Assembly: GCA_043782425.1 (NCBI GenBank)
Contig: JAYWAM010000090.1
Location: 1-17,625, forward strand
Source: JAYWAM01 sp043782425
Lineage (GTDB): Bacteria > Pseudomonadota > Gammaproteobacteria > Burkholderiales > Usitatibacteraceae
Length of the DNA: 17,625 nucleotides
Reading direction: 5' to 3'
Position 1 is the first letter of the stretch. The number at the start of each line of letters is the position of its first letter. The notes beneath the pieces are model-generated. The model ran no database searches and was not told where the DNA came from. It worked only from the letters and a program-made list of their open reading frames with translations. Position numbers and translations under genes: made by a program. Positions 12,054 to 17,625 of the stretch are shown piece after piece.

Positions 12054-13235
12054 TCAGCCCCGCATGGCATATTGCATGAGGAGGCGCTTCAACCACCTTT
12101 GCCGGTCTGTGAAAGCCAGCCCGGCGTTACGCAGCCGCGCGAGGCTTTGCGCGCGCTGAGAAAACAACGCTTTCAACTGATCGGTCAGCGTCGCCAGCGC
12201 CATCACGTTTTCCTTACGGCCACGCTCGTACTTGCGCAGCAAAGCAAGATCGCCGCTGGAACTTAGCGGGGGAAGTTTACCAAGCAATTCACTCAGCAGG
12301 CGCGCATCGGAAAATCCCAGATTCACGCCTTGCCCCGCCAGCGGATGAATGGCGTGCGCGGCATCGCCCATCAGCGCCACGTGCGGCGCAACCCAGGGCG
12401 CGGCAAGAATGCGTTGCAACGGAAAGCGCGCAACCTGCGAAACACACCGCAATGCTCCCAGGCTCTCATCCCCGGCTAAGCGTACCGCGTCCGCCAATGC
12501 TGCGGGGCTGAGTTGCATCAAGCGCCCGGCATGCGCCACACCGACCGACCATACGATGGAAATTTGTTTACCCGGCAGAGGTAGCCACGCCAGAACACTG
12601 TCGGCAGCGAACCATTGGCGCGCCACGCCGTCATGCGCTTTTTCACATTCAAAATTGGCCACTACGCCAAAGCTTTCATAAGACTTACTGTCAGCCCGCA
12701 ACCCGGCTTGCTGTCTCACCCACGAGTTTGCGCCATCGGCCCCCACCAGCAGCGCCGCCTTAAGCTGCGTGCCGTCGTGCAGCGTCAAGCTGGCGCATTC
12801 TTGGTCGAACGACAGTGCAGCGGGCTTACACGGCGCATGAATCTTGATGCGCTGCGAGCCTCGCGTTTGACACCGAACTTGACCCCACAGCGCCGCGCTG
12901 AGCCGGTTGCTTTCCACGATATATGCCAGCGGACTGCGCTGTTCCAGTTCGAGTTCGCTCACCCTATCGTCGCCCCACACGCGCATCGCGGCAACGGGCG
13001 CGATACGTTCGCGCGGCATGTCCTGCCACGCGTCTATGGATTCGAGGAATGCCTTGCTTGCCGGGCTGAGCGCAAAAATGCGGTTATCAAATTGCGTCTC
13101 GGTAGCGGCGAGCGGCGGCGCGCTGCTTTCGATCAAGTGCACGTTTAGTGCAGCGTGGCGCGCTGCCGCTAAAGCGAAGGACAGCCCCACCGGCCCGCCT
13201 CCGACTACGATCACATTCTCGGCCACGTCACGCAC
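12054..13235 (-). CDS. UbiI/UbiF-type FAD-dependent ubiquinone biosynthesis hydroxylase
   Basis: A 393-aa flavoprotein monooxygenase of the UbiH/COQ6 family that hydroxylates the ring of polyprenyl-benzoquinone intermediates on the inner face of the cytoplasmic membrane. The Rossmann motif is VIVVGGGPVGLSFALAAA with the dinucleotide loop at residues 11-17. The FAD-ribityl motif is GDAAHAIHPLAGQGVNLGF. Its His-Pro reading and GDAAH start resemble UbiI, UbiF and related members rather than UbiH. Which ring carbon it attacks cannot be read from sequence. The start is GTG at 13235, overlapping ubiH by 8 nt; a second GTG at 13226 would remove three residues. It is co-transcribed with ubiH and followed by dsbC. 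Confidence 0.92.
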   Translation of the reverse strand: MRDVAENVIVVGGGPVGLSFALAAARHAALNVHLIESSAPPLAATETQFDNRIFALSPASKAFLESIDAWQDMPRERIAPVAAMRVWGDDRVSELELEQRSPLAYIVESNRLSAALWGQVRCQTRGSQRIKIHAPCKPAALSFDQECASLTLHDGTQLKAALLVGADGANSWVRQQAGLRADSKSYESFGVVANFECEKAHDGVARQWFAADSVLAWLPLPGKQISIVWSVGVAHAGRLMQLSPAALADAVRLAGDESLGALRCVSQVARFPLQRILAAPWVAPHVALMGDAAHAIHPLAGQGVNLGFSDARLLSELLGKLPPLSSSGDLALLRKYERGRKENVMALATLTDQLKALFSQRAQSLARLRNAGLAFTDRQRWLKRLLMQYAMRG

Positions 13236-14400
13236 CGAAAGTCATTTTCTCTACGAGCACGCGGCGCGCCAGCGGTGTAATGTCGAGCAGCGCGAGCCCC
13301 AAGCCGCGCCCGATGCGCAGCAGCGGGTTGTCGGTGGAGAACAGGCGCACCAGCACATCGGTGAACTCTATCCCCATGCGCGCATCGGCTTTGCGCAGCA
13401 CAGCGAAGCGTTGCAGCAACGCAGCGCCGCCGGGGTCTTCGCTGGCATGACTGCACAGTAGAGCGGCGAGATCGGCGGCATCGCGCACGCCAAGATTGAA
13501 TCCCTGCCCGGCAACCGGGTGCAGCGCCTGCGCCGCAGCGCCAATGACGGCGACACGCGCCGCCACGCGCGGCGTGGCATAGCGCAGCTTGAGCGCAAAT
13601 GACGCGCGTCGTCCTACGGTTAAAAATTTGCCAGCGCGCTGGCCGAAGTGCTGGTTGAGTTCCGCAAGAAATGCGGCGTCATCTAGCGCCAGCAGGCGTT
13701 GTACGGTTTCTGGCGAGCCGGTCCACACCAAAGAGAAATAATTTTCCCTGGGCAACAAGGCCGCAGGCCCGACAGGCGTGAAACGCTCGTAGGCGATGCC
13801 GCCATGCGGTTTGTCGGTGGTGACGCTGCCGAGCAGCGCGCTCTGCCCGTAATCTTTTTCCACCACCCGTATACCGTGAATTTTGGCGACATTGGCGCCG
13901 CCGTCGGCGAGCACCAGCAGGCGCGTGCTCATGGATTGTGATGCCGAATTCAGCTTGTAAGAAACACTGATTTCGTCACCGCCATTTGCAATGTCATCAA
14001 CGCTGGCGCCGCGATACACTGCAATCTGCGCCGCAGCCAGCCCGCGATCAAGCGCCTGCTGTAGCTTGGCGTAGGAAAGCACATAGCCCAGCGCGGGTAC
14101 ATTGGCATCGCGGCTCGACAGCAGCGTGCGCCCGAAAGCGCCACGATGCGAAACATGAATAGCGTCTATGGATGTGGCTTCGAGGCTGTCATCCCAGGCG
14201 CCAGTTTTTTCCAGCGTCAGACGGCTGCCATAAGACAATGCCAGGGTACGCGCATCCGTCGCCGCTCCGGCACGCGCCTCAAGCAATGCCACAGAGCGCC
14301 CGCTGCCCTGTAGTAACAAAGCAAGCGCAGCGCCGACCGGGCCAGCGCCAACGATGAGAATATCAACGTTAGCGATTGAGGGGATAGAAGATGGGTTCAT
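13228..14400 (-). CDS. ubiH: UbiH-type 2-octaprenyl-6-methoxyphenol hydroxylase
   Basis: A 390-aa FAD-dependent hydroxylase, probably acting on C4 of the ubiquinone ring. It starts MNPSSIPSIANVDILIVGAG, with the dinucleotide-binding loop GAGPVG at 18-23 and the acidic end of the second strand at LLEARAG. The second FAD motif is IGAAAQALHPVAGQGFNLGV. The AAQ.LHP.AGQGFNLG form is the one known from UbiH, which separates it from the GDAAH type of its neighbour. ATG 14400 was taken as start. A GTG at 14409 overlapping the stop of the upstream gene (GTGA) is the alternative and would add three residues. Tandem ubiH and ubiI-type genes also occur together in E. coli. It overlaps the next gene by 8 nt. 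Confidence 0.93.
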   Translation of the reverse strand: MNPSSIPSIANVDILIVGAGPVGAALALLLQGSGRSVALLEARAGAATDARTLALSYGSRLTLEKTGAWDDSLEATSIDAIHVSHRGAFGRTLLSSRDANVPALGYVLSYAKLQQALDRGLAAAQIAVYRGASVDDIANGGDEISVSYKLNSASQSMSTRLLVLADGGANVAKIHGIRVVEKDYGQSALLGSVTTDKPHGGIAYERFTPVGPAALLPRENYFSLVWTGSPETVQRLLALDDAAFLAELNQHFGQRAGKFLTVGRRASFALKLRYATPRVAARVAVIGAAAQALHPVAGQGFNLGVRDAADLAALLCSHASEDPGGAALLQRFAVLRKADARMGIEFTDVLVRLFSTDNPLLRIGRGLGLALLDITPLARRVLVEKMTFGA

Positions 14401-14405
14401 CAGAA

Positions 14406-15794
14406 TCACTTAATACCCAACTCGATCTGCATGCGGCCGTCGTTGAGGAAACGCTTGCCGTGCCCGGCAAAGGAAACGCTTTTTTGCGCTGCATTCCATT
14501 GCATGGGCGTCTCGGTATAGGGGTCCATCAGGCCCGGGCCGGTTCCAGCCAGAAATTCAGCGCGCTTTTCCGGCTCAACATTGCCTTCAATAATGCGCCG
14601 CTGAATGTCGATGAGCCGCGAAAGACCGACCAGATCGTAAAGCCGGAATGCATAGTCACTGTAGCTGGGTAAGGCAACGTTGGCGAGAACTTTGCCGATC
14701 GGGTTGTAGAGGATCACGCTCGGCGCCCAGGGATTGAATTCGTTCTGCTTGAGTGACAGCGCCGCATGCCCGGCAAGCACTTCCTTTGGCATTTTGGCGT
14801 AAAGCTGTGTGCCCTCCTGGTACTTCGAGTACGACTGGTTGACGGTCGCATTCGGCCGGTAACCTCCTGCCAGATAGATTGAGCCGAACAGCTTGCCGAA
14901 GGCATCGTCACCGGGGGCTTGCTCGCTCGTATGCTTGAAGCCACGGTAAAAATATGCCGTGAAACGAAACTCCCCGCCGAGGGTACGCACCAGATTCGTC
15001 TCCTCCACTGCGAGCGGCGCTGTGATTTGCACCATCTTTGCTGGATATTGCCGCACCAATTCCGGGTAAGCGCCCATGATCTCGCTTGCCAGCCGGTATT
15101 TGCGCTGTAGAACCGCCACGCAAATCATCTGGGTAATGAGCGAATCGCTGTTGGCAAGAATGCGTCGCCAGGAGGTAATCTCTGCGCTCAGCTCATCTAA
15201 CGCGGCCTCGCGCGTGGTGCCGGAGGCAACGCGCAAGGCGACAGCGGCATCGACCAGGTCGCTGAGCCGCGTCAGGTCTTGATAAAAAGGCAATGGTGTT
15301 GCCGGGGTCATCGTCAGCATGGTTTCGGAAAACTGTGGGTAGCCGCGGATGGCGCGATAACGTTCGAGGTAGAGCGCATATTTCGCGCTATCCGTCTCGA
15401 TTTGCGCCTGCATGCCTTGGTATACGGCCAAGCAGCGCTGCTTTTCGATATCGCAATAACGCTTGCTGGAAGTATCCAGCGTCAAGGGGTTGGCGCCGAG
15501 AAATTTGTCGGCCTTGAATCCAATAATGTCGCCATTTTCCGCGAGCAGTCGCTCGTGCTCTGCCACCATTTGCTGTCCGGCGGCGTGCGCGTCTATTTCG
15601 GGCGACGCTCGTAGCCCCCAGATCATGAAGTAGGCGTTTTGCGCAGCCGGCGGGGCAGAGCGCGCGGCGATGAGTTTCTGTGCGCCCGGATTCAAGTCCT
15701 CATCGGGCAGCAGCCACCAGCAGACGATAATGACAAGCATCAGACTACCGAATAGGTATAGCAGCCATTTCAGAATGCGAAGCAGTTTTTTCAT
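14406..15794 (-). CDS. Membrane-anchored protein of unknown function, first gene of the ubi operon
   Basis: A 462-aa protein with one N-terminal membrane segment (about residues 10-29, LYLFGSLMLVIIVCWWLL) preceded by a lysine-rich start, so it is probably held in the inner membrane with a large periplasmic part. The rest is mostly helical with aromatic clusters, for example KRYCDIEKQRCLAVYQG, SYSKYQEGTQLYAKMP and a late NPIGKVLANVALPSYSDYAF. No catalytic motif or named family was recognised. Its start is well supported by AAGGTG 4 nt upstream of ATG. It ends 5 nt before ubiH on the same strand, so it is probably co-expressed with quinone hydroxylation and disulfide isomerase genes. A role in envelope or quinone metabolism is only suggested by this position. 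Confidence 0.85.
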   Translation of the reverse strand: MKKLLRILKWLLYLFGSLMLVIIVCWWLLPDEDLNPGAQKLIAARSAPPAAQNAYFMIWGLRASPEIDAHAAGQQMVAEHERLLAENGDIIGFKADKFLGANPLTLDTSSKRYCDIEKQRCLAVYQGMQAQIETDSAKYALYLERYRAIRGYPQFSETMLTMTPATPLPFYQDLTRLSDLVDAAVALRVASGTTREAALDELSAEITSWRRILANSDSLITQMICVAVLQRKYRLASEIMGAYPELVRQYPAKMVQITAPLAVEETNLVRTLGGEFRFTAYFYRGFKHTSEQAPGDDAFGKLFGSIYLAGGYRPNATVNQSYSKYQEGTQLYAKMPKEVLAGHAALSLKQNEFNPWAPSVILYNPIGKVLANVALPSYSDYAFRLYDLVGLSRLIDIQRRIIEGNVEPEKRAEFLAGTGPGLMDPYTETPMQWNAAQKSVSFAGHGKRFLNDGRMQIELGIK

Positions 15795-15815
15795 AGCACC
15801 TTATTGTGAATTCCC

Positions 15816-15931
15816 TAATTTGTGACAGCCCCACCCTCACCCCCGCCCTTGCTCTCCCGCCCAAGCGGGAGAGGGAGTTTTCTCCCTCTCCACCGGAACG
15901 GGGGAGAGGCCGGGGTGAGGGGGTGCTGGAG
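15816..15931. repeat. Palindromic intergenic repeat, copy A
   Basis: About 116 bp with outer arms CCCCACCCTCACCC and GGGGTGAGGGGG and two inner hairpins. The first is TCTCCCGC-CCAA-GCGGGAGA with an 8-bp stem, the second CCCTCTCC with GGGGAGAGG. It can fold as a branched structure. Copy B at 17514-17625 is the same in the same orientation with a few differences (one 4-nt gap). It occupies the space between divergent genes and could stop transcription in both directions. Confidence 0.92.
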
Positions 15932-15977
15932 ACAAGAAACTGCCATGAATTAGGAAGCGCTCAGTAAAAAGGTTTTC

Positions 15978-16007
15978 TTGACGTGTTTTGCCCACACAAA
16001 TGATAAT
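15978..16007 (+). promoter_or_regulatory. Promoter of the aldehyde dehydrogenase gene
   Basis: TTGACG (15978-15983, 5 of 6) and GATAAT (16002-16007, 5 of 6) are separated by 18 bp. Transcription would start near 16014, so start codons at 15988 and 16000 lie upstream of the message and the ATG at 16048 is preferred. Confidence 0.55.
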
Positions 16008-16047
16008 CCATTCTGTGCCTGGTTCGGCACTTCACCTGGTGTACGCC

Positions 16048-17505
16048 ATGAATGCTCAAAACGACTTCCCTCACGTCGCTTGCCACTTTATCGGCAACGA
16101 GTGGGTTCGCTCGAATGCAACTATTACGGTAATCGACCCCTCGACAGGCGAAGCTTTTAGCGAAATTGCGCGCGGCAATGCTGAGGATATCAATGCGGCG
16201 GTGGCGGCAGCGCGCCAGGCGTTTGAGGGCGCCTGGAGTGCATTGGCGCCTGCCGAACGCGGTCGCATGCTGCATCAGTTTGCGGCGGTGATCCTGGATA
16301 ATCAGGAAACCATTGCGCGCATCACCGCGCGCGATGGCGGCAAGCTGTTGTCCCAGGCGCGCGCCGACGCCATTGCTACGGCGCGCTATTTTGAATTTTA
16401 CGCAGGCGCGTGCGACAAGCTGCACGGCGAGCTATTGCCTTATCGTAGCGGTTTTACCGTGATGGTCGAACGCATTCCCCTGGGCGTAACCGGTCACATC
16501 ATTCCTTGGAATTACCCGACACAGATTTTTGCGCGCAGCGTCGCGGCATCGCTGGCGGCGGGCAATACCTGCGTCGTCAAACCGGCGGAGGATGCCTCGC
16601 TTGCCGTTCTGGAAATTGCCCGTCTGGCGGCGCAGGCCGGGCTTCCTGCGGGTGCGCTGAACGTGGTGACGGGTTATGGGGCGGAAGCAGGCGCGGCTTT
16701 GACGGCGCATCGCGGCATCGATCATATTTCGTTCACCGGCTCACCTGGCGCAGGCAGCATGGTGGCGCAGGCGGCGGCGCAACACCATTGTCCGGTGACG
16801 CTGGAATTGGGAGGCAAATCGCCGCAACTGATTTTTGCGGACGCCAACCTTGATGCCGCATTGCCGGTGGTGGTTAACGTCATTATCCAGAATGCAGGAC
16901 AGACCTGTTCGGCGGGAAGCCGCGTGCTGATTGAGCAGTCGGTCTACGAAGAAGTGCTAGGCCGCATGGGCAAGCTGTTTGATGGGTTGCGCGTCGGATC
17001 GGCATTTTCCAATGCGCATTGCGGGCCGCTCATTTCCGCCAAACAAAAAGAGCGCGTGCTGGATTTTGTCGAACTGGCGAAGCAGGCAAACATTGGTCTC
17101 GCCGGTTGCGGCTCTTTTTTGCCTGAGCTTCCGCCTGCGGGGTTTTATGTCGCCCCCATGTTGTTTCGCGACGTGGCGCATAATCATCCCATTGCGCAGG
17201 AAGAAGTGTTCGGCCCTATTCTGGTCGCCATGCCGTTCAAGGATGAAGCGCAGGCCATTGCGCTGGCCAACGGCACCGACTATGGCCTGGTGGCCGGCGT
17301 CTGGACGCGCGATGGTGGACGCCAGTTGCGCGTGGCGAAAGCGCTCAAGAGCGGACAAGTATTCATCAACGACTATGGCGCAGGTGGCGGAATCGAGTTG
17401 CCGTTTGGCGGCGTAAAGAAAAGCGGCTACGGTCGAGAAAAAGGCATGGCTGGTTTACTGAGCTTTACGACACTGAAAACTGTGGCGATAAAATACAGCG
17501 AGTGA
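16048..17505 (+). CDS. NAD(P)-dependent aldehyde dehydrogenase
   Basis: A 485-aa ALDH-superfamily enzyme that oxidises an aldehyde to the acid. Key features, numbered from ATG 16048: PWNYP with Asn155 (oxyanion hole), VVKPAE with Lys178 (cofactor), FTGSPGAG (glycine motif), LELGGKSPQ with general base Glu253, and QNAGQTCSAGSR with catalytic Cys287. EEVFGPILVAMPF follows near the C-terminus and the end is LPFGGVKKSGYGREKG. This pattern is closest to betaine or omega-amino aldehyde dehydrogenases, but the substrate cannot be told from sequence. The upstream frame to 15988 is excluded by the promoter position, although the ribosome binding site at 16048 is weak. It stands alone between two copies of a palindromic repeat. 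Confidence 0.93.
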   Translation: MNAQNDFPHVACHFIGNEWVRSNATITVIDPSTGEAFSEIARGNAEDINAAVAAARQAFEGAWSALAPAERGRMLHQFAAVILDNQETIARITARDGGKLLSQARADAIATARYFEFYAGACDKLHGELLPYRSGFTVMVERIPLGVTGHIIPWNYPTQIFARSVAASLAAGNTCVVKPAEDASLAVLEIARLAAQAGLPAGALNVVTGYGAEAGAALTAHRGIDHISFTGSPGAGSMVAQAAAQHHCPVTLELGGKSPQLIFADANLDAALPVVVNVIIQNAGQTCSAGSRVLIEQSVYEEVLGRMGKLFDGLRVGSAFSNAHCGPLISAKQKERVLDFVELAKQANIGLAGCGSFLPELPPAGFYVAPMLFRDVAHNHPIAQEEVFGPILVAMPFKDEAQAIALANGTDYGLVAGVWTRDGGRQLRVAKALKSGQVFINDYGAGGGIELPFGGVKKSGYGREKGMAGLLSFTTLKTVAIKYSE

Positions 17506-17513
17506 GCGTTTTT

Positions 17514-17625
17514 TAATTTGTAACAGCCCCACCCTCACCCCACCCTCTCCCGCCCAAGCGGGAGAGGGGGCTTTCTCCCTCTCCACCGGAACGGGGGAGA
17601 GGGTCGGGGTGAGGGGGTGGTGGAG
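17514..17625. repeat. Palindromic intergenic repeat, copy B (reaches the window edge)
   Basis: Nearly identical to copy A, sharing even the TAATTTGT(G/A)ACAG flank before the palindrome. It begins 8 bp after the aldehyde dehydrogenase stop codon, so its GC-rich hairpins may also end that transcript. The right limit is not visible. Confidence 0.92.

Overview
The window looks like a chromosomal segment of a betaproteobacterium, perhaps a Nitrosomonadales/Gallionellaceae/Thiobacillaceae relative. That is inferred from the gene order rpe-gph-trpE-trpG-trpD, with apaG and mltA divergent to it, a tandem ubiH-type hydroxylase pair and a dsbC-type gene. No rRNA, tRNA or CRISPR array was recognised.

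Layout, left to right. (1) 1-2563, minus strand: trpE-trpG-trpD with 4-nt ATGA overlaps; trpD runs off the left edge. (2) 2564-6531: about 4 kb of accessory DNA that splits the expected gph-trpE junction. It holds a 92-bp second copy of the gph 3' end lying next to trpE, a broken small-protein gene, an intact DUF2442/DUF4160 pair, an HTH antitoxin with an amber stop, a truncated REP-associated tyrosine transposase, an XRE regulator followed by a frameshifted brnT and an intact brnA-like antitoxin, and a small Tat-type lipoprotein gene between two inverted clusters of a GGGGTCAGGTCTTT-type repeat. (3) 6532-7926, minus: gph and rpe. (4) 8002-10275: apaG, a 34-codon membrane-protein gene on the opposite strand, then mltA and a MAPEG-family gene. 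(5) 10454-11160, minus: an intact vapBC pair with its own promoter and palindromic operator. (6) 11282-15794, minus: an apparent operon of a 462-aa membrane-anchored protein, ubiH, a second UbiI/UbiF-type hydroxylase and a DsbC-like protein. (7) 15816-17625: an aldehyde dehydrogenase gene flanked by two near-identical ~112-bp palindromic repeats in direct orientation.

The core genes serve tryptophan synthesis, pentose phosphate interconversion, phosphoglycolate salvage, ubiquinone hydroxylation, murein turnover and periplasmic disulfide isomerisation. The most unusual part is the island between gph and trpE. The duplicated gph end brackets it and marks where it entered, and most of its toxin-antitoxin and transposase genes carry one or two clear lesions.
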